This document shows positions 26,093 through 34,748 of a DNA stretch of 64,000 nt, piece after piece (position 1 is the first letter of the stretch; the number at the start of each line of letters is the position of its first letter). The stretch lies in the NCBI GenBank assembly GCA_000509225.1, contig BAOK01000001.1:1-64000 (forward strand), written 5' to 3'. The notes below the pieces were generated by a model that saw nothing but the letters and a program-made list of their open reading frames with translations, did no database searches and was not told where the DNA came from. The position numbers and the translations under genes are program-made. The DNA comes from Parvibaculaceae bacterium Mf 1.05b.01 (lineage in GTDB: Bacteria > Pseudomonadota > Alphaproteobacteria > Parvibaculales > Parvibaculaceae).

Positions 26093-27205
26093 TTAGAGCC
26101 AGGGGCGTGCTTTGCTGCTGGTGCTGGACAGCATCATTTGCAGTTTCTTGAAGGTGAAGTCGGGCACAGTCCTCAGATTTCGAACAAGTTCGAGGATGAA
26201 CCCGATGCTGAGCTTGGGTTTTGTGAAGGCAGGAGGGAAATCTGCCCCCCATTGATAGAGACCTTGCGAGCTCAGCGGGTGATAGCCTGTTTCATAGTCA
26301 GAGGTGAAAACGTCGCCATCTGCGAAATGCTCGAATTTGAAACCGTCCTGGTCTGACCAATAGTCAAAGAGCTGACTGCCAAGAATGTGGCGGCCAATTC
26401 CCCATTCGTGTTTGTGCCCTTTTTGCTTCATCATCTGTTGGCCCAGTCCAACGGCATCGATGTCATGCACCTCATACGCTGAATGGTCGTATCCCTTAAC
26501 CGGGTAGGTGGTGAGAACGATGGAATGGTGGTCTGCTGGCGTGTTCCCACGGTCAAATCTGTTGAAGGCGAGGGCGGGTGTGCCGTCTTTCAGGCAGAGA
26601 ACGTCTGTGGGGATCAGTCCGAACCTGCTTTTGTACCACTGCATTGAACCTGTGAAGTCGGGCGTCAGGAGCACGACATGGCCAAGGCGGACGACATCAG
26701 GCGGCGCTATCGGCCCACGCTGCCCCTGATTGATGCGCACCTTGTTCTCAGGCGTATTGTGTTCGGCAGCTTTTCTTACGGCCCGCTCTTGCTCCTGGGC
26801 GCGGTTGTAAACAGCGTCGATGGTGAACCCATTGGGATCTGTCAGCCGAGCTCTCTCTCCACCGCCTGGACCGTCGACGCTATCAATAGAAACTCGATCA
26901 TTGGTTGCCAGGGCTGCCAGTTCCTCTCGGCTTCGCACATCTACTCCCAGACCCAGAAACTCTGCCTTGGGTGCTTTCTCCACGACGATGAAATAGGGGC
27001 TGAGACCTGCGCCGCGCACATAGAGACGGTCAGATGTTTGGTCGGCGATCACGAAGCCAAAGTCTCGAAAAAAGTCAGCTTGTTTGTTCAGGTCGGGCTT
27101 GCCGAAACGCAGATACGCTAAGTCCCATCCCTTGACGATTGGAGAGTCGCATCTTTCTATCTTGCGGGGATCAACGGGAAGTGCTTCTTCCAGATAGAAA
27201 TCCAT
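26093..27205 (-). CDS. Type I extradiol ring-cleavage dioxygenase (VOC superfamily)
   Basis: 370 residues from the ATG at 27205, which has AGGAG 8 bases upstream; a longer frame from 27235 is not needed. Two VOC modules. The C-terminal one holds the Fe(II) facial triad: His in RLGHVVLLTPDF, His in PADHHSIVLTT and Glu in GFKFEHFADGD. This is the 2,3-dihydroxybiphenyl/catechol 2,3-dioxygenase type. First gene of the dioxygenase-FAH-hydroxylase operon. Confidence 0.88.
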   Translation of the reverse strand: MDFYLEEALPVDPRKIERCDSPIVKGWDLAYLRFGKPDLNKQADFFRDFGFVIADQTSDRLYVRGAGLSPYFIVVEKAPKAEFLGLGVDVRSREELAALATNDRVSIDSVDGPGGGERARLTDPNGFTIDAVYNRAQEQERAVRKAAEHNTPENKVRINQGQRGPIAPPDVVRLGHVVLLTPDFTGSMQWYKSRFGLIPTDVLCLKDGTPALAFNRFDRGNTPADHHSIVLTTYPVKGYDHSAYEVHDIDAVGLGQQMMKQKGHKHEWGIGRHILGSQLFDYWSDQDGFKFEHFADGDVFTSDYETGYHPLSSQGLYQWGADFPPAFTKPKLSIGFILELVRNLRTVPDFTFKKLQMMLSSTSSKARPWL

Positions 27206-27310
27206 GTCGTTGGCTCCTGAGCATGTGGGGACCACCTTTCTAGGAACGTAGTCATTATGAGTAGTAAGTCAATAGTGATGAATTTATCAGAAAATGAAAT
27301 ATTGCCTTAT

Positions 27311-27325
27311 TGATAATTATTCTCA
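27311..27325. promoter_or_regulatory. Fur-box-like 7-1-7 inverted repeat
   Basis: TGATAAT-T-ATTCTCA differs at one position from the 7-1-7 Fur consensus (TGATAATnATTATCA). It lies in the 202-base divergent region between the dioxygenase operon and the PPOX gene. The region is AT-rich, so chance is possible; which Fur-type protein (Fur, Mur, Irr) would bind is unknown. Confidence 0.35.
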
Positions 27326-27340
27326 TAAATGAAGGTTCTG

Positions 27341-27369
27341 CTGACAGGATGTTGTCAGGAGTCTGTCAG
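27341..27369. promoter_or_regulatory. CTGACAG/CTGTCAG inverted repeat, probable operator
   Basis: Perfect 7-bp arms (27341-27347 and 27363-27369) with a third TGTCAG in between, 38 bases before the PPOX gene start, overlapping the likely promoter. May be the site of the TetR protein encoded at 22874. Confidence 0.45.
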
Positions 27370-27407
27370 TAATATGCTAAAACTGCGCAATCCAAGGGAG
27401 AATTGAG

Positions 27408-28028
27408 ATGACGACTGTCCTGACATCGGAAGCGGATCTGAGAGAACACTACCTGATGCCGGGGGCCGGGCCGGTGGACAAACAGCTTGATCATATTGAG
27501 AAGCACTGTGCGTCGTTTATTGAGCTGTCGCCTTTTGTCTGCATTGGTACATCGCGCGATGGCGCTTTGCCGGATGTCTCGCCACGAGGTGGAGAACCCG
27601 GATTTATCACTGTGCAGGACCCGAAGACGCTTCTGATGCCCGACTGGCCGGGAAACAATCGGTTGGACACACTCACGAACATAGCGACCTCTGGTGCTGT
27701 CGGGCTGCTCTTCTTTATTCCCGGCATCAATGACATGTTGCGGGTCAATGGCCGGGCGGAAATCTCTGTGGACCCAGCACTAACAGGGCAGTTCGAAATG
27801 CGCGGCAGAAACCCGCGCAGCGTGCTTGTGGTTCATGTGGAGGAGGCCTACCTGCACTGCACCAAAGCGCTCGTGCGATCGGGGCTGTGGGATACAGAGA
27901 AGCAGGTGGCGCGGTCGGTGCTTCCGAGCACAGGCACAATGTACCGTGATCAGATGGCATTGGACCAAGTACCGCCGGAGGTTATCGACGGTGCCTTGAA
28001 GGAAAATGAAGAGCAAGAACTCTACTGA
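27408..28028 (+). CDS. Pyridoxamine-5'-phosphate-oxidase-like flavoprotein (MSMEG_1061-type)
   Basis: 206 residues. Split-barrel PPOX pattern: FIELSPFVCIGTSRDGALPDVSPRGGEPGFI, LLMPDWPGNNRLDTLTNI and VGLLFFIPGINDMLRVNGRAEI. Family members bind FMN or F420 and reduce or oxidise small substrates. GGGAG ribosome-binding site 8 bases before the ATG. Divergent from the extradiol dioxygenase operon, so probably connected with aromatic degradation. Confidence 0.85.
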   Translation: MTTVLTSEADLREHYLMPGAGPVDKQLDHIEKHCASFIELSPFVCIGTSRDGALPDVSPRGGEPGFITVQDPKTLLMPDWPGNNRLDTLTNIATSGAVGLLFFIPGINDMLRVNGRAEISVDPALTGQFEMRGRNPRSVLVVHVEEAYLHCTKALVRSGLWDTEKQVARSVLPSTGTMYRDQMALDQVPPEVIDGALKENEEQELY

Positions 28029-28031
28029 CAA

Positions 28032-28058
28032 AAAAGGCGGCTGTTAAAGCCGCCTTTT
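28032..28058. terminator. Bidirectional Rho-independent terminator
   Basis: AAAAGGCGGC / GCCGCCTTTT, 10-bp perfect stem with a 7-base loop and A/T runs on both sides; serves the PPOX gene (+) and the convergent outer-membrane barrel gene (-). Confidence 0.92.
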
Positions 28059-28078
28059 GATTGCCTAGCACAAACAGA

Positions 28079-29287
28079 TCAGAAGTAGCGAGCGACCCTG
28101 AGTTGGATGAAATCATCGTCAGCGAATGAAAAGAGTGGATCAGTTCTCTGCACGTTCTCAAAGACGCGTGCTTCCAGCGATACGAAATAGTCATCGCCAA
28201 AACGGCGTTCTGCTTCCAGAGAGAGGCTTACAGCCTGCGTGTCGATGTCGACTACCGAGGCCAGAAGAACAGCAGTGGACGCCTCGTCGTTTGGCGTCCA
28301 GCGTAAGCCTGCGACGGCGTCATTGGCGAATGCATTCGCGTTGGTGGCTCCTCTATCATCCCAGATGTACTCCGCGACAATGCCCAAATCGCTGGCGCTG
28401 TCGAAAATCTGGTAGAATGTGTATTCGATGCCGCCCGTTGCCTGAATATATTCTTCGCCTAGTTCGCGCCTCCAGAACCCTTCAAACTTATAGAGCCACG
28501 CATCCTTTGTGGCCTGTACATCGATCGAGGCTTGTTTGATTTGTGCATAGAGGGGAATGAGGACCAGGTTGCCGCCCGTGTCGAAGCCCGGCATCAGGAC
28601 AGGATCACGACCAGTCCCCTGAAAATAGGCAATACCCACATCCCAGTCTTCAAAGGTGTTTGAGTAGCGGGTTGCGAAATCCAGATGCTGCCGCTTGTCA
28701 TTGCTGCCATACATGGTCTGGGTTTCATCGACTGGGATATCAAAGGCGGGCCGACCACTCATGCTGGGGAATGTGCGTTCACGGAAATAAGGCAGCAGGT
28801 AGAAGTCAAAGACGCCAAAGTCCTGCACTGTGGAAACGGCGACCATGGGTTGCCCCAGCTTCTCCTCACCGTCCAGACTTTCAACTTGGTCCGTCTGGTT
28901 GATGATGTCGACCAGGTGCGCAACTTCGGTGACGCCCCAGAAGACTTTGTCGATGCCGACCCGGAACTCCCAATCGCCTGTCACATAGGCGTATTTCAGT
29001 TCACGTATGTCAGCATGTGTGCGATTTCCGTCATTCTGGTCCAGGCGCGCGAAAGGTGTGAACACAACAAACTGATCGCCATTATCCCAGAATGCCTCCG
29101 CTGTTACCTCTATTGCGACTGAGCTGTTGAACCGCTTTTGTCCGGCTACATTGCCGCGATTTGGAAAGACCTGAAATTCTGGTTCAACAAATCCGGTAAA
29201 CTCGAACTCTGTGGCCATGGACGGCGTCGTCATAGCTATGCCGCACGTAAACAGGCCGGCGATGCATGTTGCTTTCAACTTTTTCAT
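28079..29287 (-). CDS. Outer-membrane beta-barrel protein of the MMPL transporter operon
   Basis: 402 residues with a signal peptide (MKKLKATCIAGLFTCGIAMTTPSMA). The mature chain alternates polar and aromatic/hydrophobic residues in amphipathic strands (FEFTGFVEPEFQVF, YKFEGFWRRELG, FVSLEARVFENV) and ends in aromatic F, the usual outer-membrane barrel C-terminus. No named family recognised; DUF1302-like proteins occupy this place in comparable operons but are longer. Last gene downstream of the transporter and lipoprotein-sorting protein, separated from them by a terminator. Confidence 0.75.
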   Translation of the reverse strand: MKKLKATCIAGLFTCGIAMTTPSMATEFEFTGFVEPEFQVFPNRGNVAGQKRFNSSVAIEVTAEAFWDNGDQFVVFTPFARLDQNDGNRTHADIRELKYAYVTGDWEFRVGIDKVFWGVTEVAHLVDIINQTDQVESLDGEEKLGQPMVAVSTVQDFGVFDFYLLPYFRERTFPSMSGRPAFDIPVDETQTMYGSNDKRQHLDFATRYSNTFEDWDVGIAYFQGTGRDPVLMPGFDTGGNLVLIPLYAQIKQASIDVQATKDAWLYKFEGFWRRELGEEYIQATGGIEYTFYQIFDSASDLGIVAEYIWDDRGATNANAFANDAVAGLRWTPNDEASTAVLLASVVDIDTQAVSLSLEAERRFGDDYFVSLEARVFENVQRTDPLFSFADDDFIQLRVARYF

Positions 29288-29311
29288 TTACCCCTCCCAG
29301 CAGGGCGACCC

Positions 29312-29342
29312 AAAAAAGAGGCGGGCGTATTCGCGCCCGCCT
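29312..29342 (-). terminator. Intra-operon terminator
   Basis: 9-bp perfect stem AGGCGGGCG / CGCCCGCCT; on the minus strand it is followed by CTTTTTTGG. It lies between the lipoprotein-sorting gene and the barrel gene, so the barrel may receive less transcript or have its own promoter. Confidence 0.85.
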
Positions 29343-29360
29343 TCAATGCCTTTGGAATCT

Positions 29361-30224
29361 TTACCGTGCGCGCTTTAACGCATTGGTGGTGAAGTCGGAT
29401 TCCGTGAGACCAGCCTGGAAAACGAAATCACTCCAGACAAGGCGTGTGTTTTTGCCAGTCTGATGGTTTTCCATGAACAAATCGTGGGCACGCCAGTGCT
29501 TGTCTTCGTAGAGCCGATAGTCGGTCATGGTGAGGGTTTTTAGGAGTTGGTCCTTGCGGTCGTAGTACTCAATCGTCCGCGGCTGGTAGTCTGTCGTATC
29601 CGTCCAGGCAATTTGTCTTGTATAGCCTGAATGTTCATAGAGCGGTGTGCGCTCAGTTACATGACACATCCTGTCACCGCAGGCTTCGTCCCGCAGCCAA
29701 TTATACGAATACTTGCCTACTTCCTGTGACGAGAAATCTTCAAAGGCGAATTCGGAGCCCATGAACGGACCGGACTTGTTGACCGATGAAATGCGTTTCA
29801 CACGCTTTACGGCTGGCAGGTACATCCACTGATCATCAGGATCCAGAATGTGGGCGTAGGAGAGCAGTGCTGTGCCGTCTACGTCGCGTGGCTTGTCGAA
29901 GACGATTAAGCTCCAATCGCCCTCATTGTCCTCGGTGATTTCCAGAACCAGGTTGCGGAGTTCCCGCTCGCTGGTCTCTCCATACGCATTGGTCAGGATC
30001 ATCTGCATATTGGCAGACGTGTTGTTGAACCCAACATCTCGCCGCTCCGTTTCCTGAGCGATGGCAAGACCTCTTGCTGCAGGGTCGTCAGCGCCCGGCA
30101 GGGTATCAAGCCCCGCCAGCTCTTCTGCGATAGCAGTGGAGATGCCAACAGGAACAATGACCAGCATGGCGGCAATGATCCAAGCCAGTGCCATATTGTG
30201 TAGGTTCAGCGCGTTCATACGCAT
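29361..30224 (-). CDS. Outer-membrane lipoprotein-sorting (LolA-like) protein
   Basis: 287 residues from the ATG at 30224 (GAGAGGA upstream). N-terminal hydrophobic export segment (~10-34). Mature part matches the LolA-like family found next to RND permeases: RDVGFNNTSANMQMIL, LIVFDKPRDVDGTALLSY, WMYLPAVKRVKRIS and GSEFAFEDFSSQEVGKYSY. Predicted periplasmic carrier of a hydrophobic ligand between the inner-membrane transporter and the outer membrane. 89 bases after the transporter. Confidence 0.85.
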   Translation of the reverse strand: MRMNALNLHNMALAWIIAAMLVIVPVGISTAIAEELAGLDTLPGADDPAARGLAIAQETERRDVGFNNTSANMQMILTNAYGETSERELRNLVLEITEDNEGDWSLIVFDKPRDVDGTALLSYAHILDPDDQWMYLPAVKRVKRISSVNKSGPFMGSEFAFEDFSSQEVGKYSYNWLRDEACGDRMCHVTERTPLYEHSGYTRQIAWTDTTDYQPRTIEYYDRKDQLLKTLTMTDYRLYEDKHWRAHDLFMENHQTGKNTRLVWSDFVFQAGLTESDFTTNALKRAR

Positions 30225-30313
30225 GGGCTGATTTTCCTCTCTCAGGTTTACCGTGAGACGCACGATAGGGTTAGCGTCGGGAATTGAAAAGCGAGTCATG
30301 ATTAGATCTCCCT

Positions 30314-32677
30314 CTATGCAGGTGCTGAGGCAGCAGGGGGTGCATCTGCAGGGCCAGACTTTGCGTCTGCTTGGGCGGTTTTATCGGTTTTCCTTTTGCC
30401 GTCCAGCGCGATGAGGAGCGCCGGCAACAACAAGAAATCGATGATGAGCGCACACGCAACGGTCACGGCCACCATGGTGCCCAGCATCGCATTAACGCGG
30501 AACGGCGAGTAGGCAAGAAGCGCGAAACCAATGATCAGCACAAAGGTAGATACCCAAAGCGCGGTGCCAACGGTGGAGAAGGCGTAGCGTACGGCATCCT
30601 CCGCCGACTTGCCCTGCTCTGAGCGAGCCCGTTGGTATTTGGACAGGAAGTGGACAGTGGCATCCACGATCAGACCCAAGGCGGTGGCGATCACGAAGGT
30701 GGACCAGAAACCCACTTCGGTGCTGAACAGCGCTAGGACACCAAAAGCTGCGATAGGGGGTGTGAGGTTTGGCACAAGGGAAATGATCCCCAGTTTCAAA
30801 TCCCTCAATGCCAGCATCAAACAGCCGGAGATCAGCAGGAGCGCGATGCCGGTTCCCACAGTCATGGCTTCGAAGTTACTGATGCCGATGAAGGAGAACA
30901 TGACGGCCTGACCGGCGGGGTAGGCGTACATGCTGTCTGGCGCATTGGTCCGCAGCCAGTTTTCGGCCCGGTCAATAACGCTTTTCATTTGTTCGGTCGA
31001 AACATCTGTGAGCGTGATGGTTAGTTTCGTCGCTGACTTATCAACATTGATCTGGTCGTTCAGATCCAAACCATAAGGAAGTGACATTTCATAGAGCAAC
31101 AGGAACTGTGCTGCGCTTTGTCGGTCATCAGGCACGCGGTAATAGTCTTCGTCATCACCATGCATGCTTTTATTCACACGCTTGATGACATCGGTGAATG
31201 TCCCAACATGGACAACTTCAGGCTGCTCGCGGAACCAGTTGGCAAACGCTTCCAACCGTTCCAAATATTCCGGATCTGAGATGCCACCCGTATCGCCAGA
31301 ATAGAGCGAATAGCTGATCTGGTAGATGCCTATCAGGTTGTCAGATGCCCAGTCGCTAGCGACGCGGAACTCCATGCGGTCATCGAAATATTCGACAAAC
31401 CTGTCATTGAAGGTGAACTGGGGAAGGAGCGAGGCAAAGCCGATCAAAATCGCGGTCATGCCGACCAGGATTTTGCGCCGGTTACCGATGACCATCTCAC
31501 CGAACCTTTCCATGAAGGCTGACTGGCGGGTCAAGGAACCCTTTGCAGTGATTGGCAGGATCGACATCAGAGCCGGCAAGAAGGAGATGGAGAGGACCCA
31601 CGCGACCAGTGCGCCAACAGCCGATGTGTTGCCGAGGTCGCGGAAGGGAGGAGCGTCTGAAAAATTCAAACTTGCAAAGCCAATGGCTGTTGTCACCGAC
31701 GTCAGGAACACAGGCTGGAAATTGACCCGAAGGCTTTCGACGATGGCCTCGCGTTTGGCCATGCCTTTCTGCATCGACACAAGAGCGGTGACCAAAATGT
31801 GGATTGAGTCCGCGACGGCGACGGTCAGGATGATGGTGGGGGCGCCGGAGGAGGGAGGTGTCAGTTTGACACCCATCCAGCCCATCACAAGACCCATGGC
31901 CGCCGCCGCGGAGAGGCCAACCACGAATAGTGTCGCGATTGTGCCGCTGATTGAACGAATGAGGAACCAGACAGTTAGTGCGAGCACGACATACATGCCT
32001 GGCGTTAGCGTCTGAAGGTCACGCGTGGCCGCTTCTGAGAAGGACGTTGACAGCATGACAGAGCCCGTCAGCTCGATCCGCAAGTCCGGAAACCGTTCGC
32101 GAATGTCCGCAACAATTGCGCGCGCATGGGCGACCGGCGCCGCCGTTGCGGTGATGTCGTCGCGGGGGATTTTGAGGGTCGCGAAAATAGCCGTGGTGGT
32201 TCCATCATCAGAAATGATGCGCTTGGCAATGGCCGGTTCGGTTGTGCCAATCCGGAGGACTTCCGCAGGGTCTACCTCTGCAGGGTCAATAACCAGGTCG
32301 CGGACATACAGATCATCTTCCAACGCGGTCGTATGCTGATAGTTGGTGAGGCTGTCGACCCGAATGGAGTATGGGGTTTGCCACGCCCGTTCTGTGATTT
32401 CTTTCACAATTGCCAGGATTTCAGGATCGGTCGCCTTACCCTCATTGGGGCGGAGTACCCAAAGAAGCGTATCTGGACTTGTATAGGTGCGCTCCAACTG
32501 CTCGAAGGCTTTGAGGTTTGGATTCTCATCGGTAAAGAAATAGCGGTAGTCGTTTGAAAATTTGATGTACTGACCGCCAGCTGCCATCGTCAGGGCGCCC
32601 GCTACCGTCACCAACACAACGAGCCAGCGTAGTTTGATGATCCAATTGGCGTAGGTCGTGACCCATCCGTTATTCAT
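30314..32677 (-). CDS. MMPL/RND-family lipid or hydrophobe transporter
   Basis: 787 residues, inner membrane. Organisation as in MMPL/SSD transporters: TM1 near residues 14-36, a periplasmic loop to ~225, a cluster of five TMs (~228-385), TM7 near 405, a second loop (~430-620) and five more TMs (~625-770). Proton-relay-like acidic residues in AVADSIHI and GLIVDATVHF. Length and two-fold symmetry are typical. Start overlaps the TetR stop by 4 bases. Likely exports a lipid or hydrophobic compound with the LolA-like protein. Confidence 0.9.
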   Translation of the reverse strand: MNNGWVTTYANWIIKLRWLVVLVTVAGALTMAAGGQYIKFSNDYRYFFTDENPNLKAFEQLERTYTSPDTLLWVLRPNEGKATDPEILAIVKEITERAWQTPYSIRVDSLTNYQHTTALEDDLYVRDLVIDPAEVDPAEVLRIGTTEPAIAKRIISDDGTTTAIFATLKIPRDDITATAAPVAHARAIVADIRERFPDLRIELTGSVMLSTSFSEAATRDLQTLTPGMYVVLALTVWFLIRSISGTIATLFVVGLSAAAAMGLVMGWMGVKLTPPSSGAPTIILTVAVADSIHILVTALVSMQKGMAKREAIVESLRVNFQPVFLTSVTTAIGFASLNFSDAPPFRDLGNTSAVGALVAWVLSISFLPALMSILPITAKGSLTRQSAFMERFGEMVIGNRRKILVGMTAILIGFASLLPQFTFNDRFVEYFDDRMEFRVASDWASDNLIGIYQISYSLYSGDTGGISDPEYLERLEAFANWFREQPEVVHVGTFTDVIKRVNKSMHGDDEDYYRVPDDRQSAAQFLLLYEMSLPYGLDLNDQINVDKSATKLTITLTDVSTEQMKSVIDRAENWLRTNAPDSMYAYPAGQAVMFSFIGISNFEAMTVGTGIALLLISGCLMLALRDLKLGIISLVPNLTPPIAAFGVLALFSTEVGFWSTFVIATALGLIVDATVHFLSKYQRARSEQGKSAEDAVRYAFSTVGTALWVSTFVLIIGFALLAYSPFRVNAMLGTMVAVTVACALIIDFLLLPALLIALDGKRKTDKTAQADAKSGPADAPPAASAPA

Positions 32678-33360
32678 GATGTAAGTCCTTCTTTGGGGCC
32701 AGGCGTAGAATTGCCGGTGGTCCGCAGACTGTTGAGATATTGATAAAATGCTTCAAAGCTCGATGCGCCGATGTCGGTGCTCTGAGCTGTTTTGATAAGT
32801 CCGACCGTTCCCTGGTGGGTCGCAATGATCATCGTGGCGGCTGCTTCAGCTGAGATGTCTTTGCGCACCTGACCGGCGTCCTGGCCTTTTCTAAGCGCAT
32901 CGGCAATGGCAGTGCGCCATTGTTCGTGGATTCCGTTCAGATAGGTGCGGAAATCTTCGTCCAGCCCGGACATTTCCTGGCTAAGGTTCTGGAGTGGGCA
33001 GCCAAGGCGGACGTCGCAGAGCACTTCACCGTCGACGTGTCGCTGGAGAATGTCGAGAAGGGTGGAGATTGGATCAGTGGACTGGGCGAGTGGTCTCAGC
33101 CAGGTGGTGCCCATGAAACGGTCAACATTGTCGACGATGGCTGCGAGCCCAAGGGCATGCTTGTCCGGGAAATGATGATAGAGGGAGCCTTTGGTGCAAC
33201 CGGCTGCCTTCAAAATGTCGTTGAGGCTGGCTGAACGATATCCATGCTGATGAATTTCATCAAAAGCGGCTTCGAGCAGCGCCTGGCGGGTCCGCTCACC
33301 ACGAATTTGGCGGGCATCCTCACCTTTTTCTGCCTGGATTGGTTTCAAAGTCTCTGGCAT
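32674..33360 (-). CDS. TetR-family regulator of the MMPL transporter operon
   Basis: 228 residues. HTH YRSASLNDILKAAGCTKGSLYHHFPDK. C-terminal part with CDVRLGCPLQNLSQEMSGLDEDF, common in TetR proteins that sense acyl or aromatic ligands. First gene of the transporter operon and immediately downstream of a palindromic operator, so it probably represses its own operon. Confidence 0.92.
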   Translation of the reverse strand: MPETLKPIQAEKGEDARQIRGERTRQALLEAAFDEIHQHGYRSASLNDILKAAGCTKGSLYHHFPDKHALGLAAIVDNVDRFMGTTWLRPLAQSTDPISTLLDILQRHVDGEVLCDVRLGCPLQNLSQEMSGLDEDFRTYLNGIHEQWRTAIADALRKGQDAGQVRKDISAEAAATMIIATHQGTVGLIKTAQSTDIGASSFEAFYQYLNSLRTTGNSTPGPKEGLTS

Positions 33361-33378
33361 CGCCCCTCATTCCCACAA

Positions 33379-33392
33379 ACCGACCGGTTGGT
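33379..33392. promoter_or_regulatory. TetR-type operator
   Basis: ACCGACCGGTTGGT, palindromic at 6 of 7 pairs, 18 bases upstream of the TetR start. The ACCGACCGGT core is a usual TetR-family operator form. Confidence 0.6.
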
Positions 33393-33545
33393 CTAGTATT
33401 TAGGTGTCCCTCACGAATCCGTCAAGAGTGCGTGTTCAAAAATGACTGGCTAAATGTGCGGGCAATCTGTTTCAGAGGAATTTCCCGACAGTTTCGCTTT
33501 GTTTCAAAACGTAAACCCCTCAGTGCCGACGCAATACTTGAATAA

Positions 33546-33569
33546 ATTATAATATGCGCATATAATAAT
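33546..33569. promoter_or_regulatory. 24-bp palindrome upstream of the YeeE/YedE genes
   Basis: Centred on ATATGCGCATAT; 11 of 12 base pairs are symmetric. It ends 32 bases before the start codon, overlapping the expected promoter. AT-rich palindromes of this form are bound by ArsR-family sulfide sensors (BigR/SqrR type), which control YeeE/YedE genes in other proteobacteria. No such regulator lies in the window. Confidence 0.6.
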
Positions 33570-33601
33570 ATTTGTGGTCGGCGATGAAACGGAGGTGAAA
33601 A

Positions 33602-34120
33602 ATGATTTCCTTATCAGACAAGGTTTGGTCGCCCTATGTTGCAGGGGCGCTCATTGGCCTTTTGCAAATCCCTGCCTTCATGTTGATGGATACTGGCTTG
33701 GGTGCATCCTCATCTTTTGTCAAATTCGCAGGCCATGCCGCTCTGATTTTTGATCCCACGGTGGCTGATGGGTCTTATTTCAGCAAATACATCACTTCAT
33801 CGAAGTATGTTTGGCAAACTGCGCTGGTGATCGGAATTGCACTAGGCGCATTTCTTTCCATGCGGCTCTCGAATGCCCGTCGGGACCGCATTTCGCCAGT
33901 GTGGAAAGAAGCGATGGGTGTGTCCTCCCCCATTGCACGATATGTGCTCGCTTTCCTCGGTGGGTTCATTCTGCTTTTCGGCGCGCGTTTGGCTGGCGGA
34001 TGCACGAGCGGCCATGGTTTGACCGGGCTCGCCCAATTGGCGGTCTCATCTTCTATCGTCGTGCCAGCCATTTTCGCTGGCGGCATTGCAACGGCTCTCG
34101 TATTCACCCGTCGCTTCTAA
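33602..34120 (+). CDS. YeeE/YedE-family sulfur transporter, first half
   Basis: 172 residues, about four to five membrane segments. Carries the conserved cysteine motif GGCTSGHGLTGLAQLAVSS used by TsuA-type proteins to pass thiosulfate through the membrane. Half-length compared with fused YeeE (~350 residues). GGAGGTG ribosome-binding site 5 bases before the ATG. Followed after 10 bases by the second half. Confidence 0.9.
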   Translation: MISLSDKVWSPYVAGALIGLLQIPAFMLMDTGLGASSSFVKFAGHAALIFDPTVADGSYFSKYITSSKYVWQTALVIGIALGAFLSMRLSNARRDRISPVWKEAMGVSSPIARYVLAFLGGFILLFGARLAGGCTSGHGLTGLAQLAVSSSIVVPAIFAGGIATALVFTRRF

Positions 34121-34130
34121 GGAGGTTGTC

Positions 34131-34712
34131 ATGGATCTTTTGTTGATTGTTCTTCTCGGGTTGGCCATGGGTTTGTTGTTTGGGATTGCGCTTGAAAAGT
34201 CTCGGGTGTTCGAGCCCGGCATGATTTTAGGCCAGATGCGGCTCCAGAATTTCACGATGGTGAAGGTATTCGTCAGCGCCATTGTGACGGGTCTGATTGT
34301 CCTTGCCTGTCTCCATGGATTAGGGATTGTGACCCTGCACCCCAAGGCTCTTTCAGTCGGTGCTCAGGTTTTGGGCGGCGGGTTGATTGGCGTCGGTATG
34401 GTTGTCGCCGGTGCCTGCCCGGGCACAGTGTTTGCGCAAATCGGCGCAGGGTATAAAGACGCTTGGATGATCTTGTTAGGCGGTCTTGTCGGCGCGTTTG
34501 CTTATGGCTATGCGCTGCCGTTGTTTGCGCCCTATGTCGGAGGTGCAGAAAAGATGACTTATGCGGATATCACAGGATGGCCCTTTTGGCTGTTGGCCCT
34601 TGGTCTCGCCGCATTGTTGTTTGTTGGGTTGATATTGCTCGAGAAATGGCGCCCATCGGCAAGTGAGATTGGCGCGGAGTTTGACGGGCGGGGGTGTGGG
34701 CCACAGAGCTAA
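34131..34712 (+). CDS. YeeE/YedE-family sulfur transporter, second half
   Basis: 193 residues from the ATG at 34131 (AAGGAGG upstream). Membrane segments throughout. Cysteine motif VVAGACPGTVFAQIGAG pairs with the one in the preceding gene. Together they should form one thiosulfate or sulfide-related channel. A terminal GRGCGPQS tail adds another Cys. Confidence 0.9.
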   Translation: MDLLLIVLLGLAMGLLFGIALEKSRVFEPGMILGQMRLQNFTMVKVFVSAIVTGLIVLACLHGLGIVTLHPKALSVGAQVLGGGLIGVGMVVAGACPGTVFAQIGAGYKDAWMILLGGLVGAFAYGYALPLFAPYVGGAEKMTYADITGWPFWLLALGLAALLFVGLILLEKWRPSASEIGAEFDGRGCGPQS

Positions 34713-34748
34713 ATGGTTCTAAAAGCGCTGGGCTTGTTTGTCGCTGCC

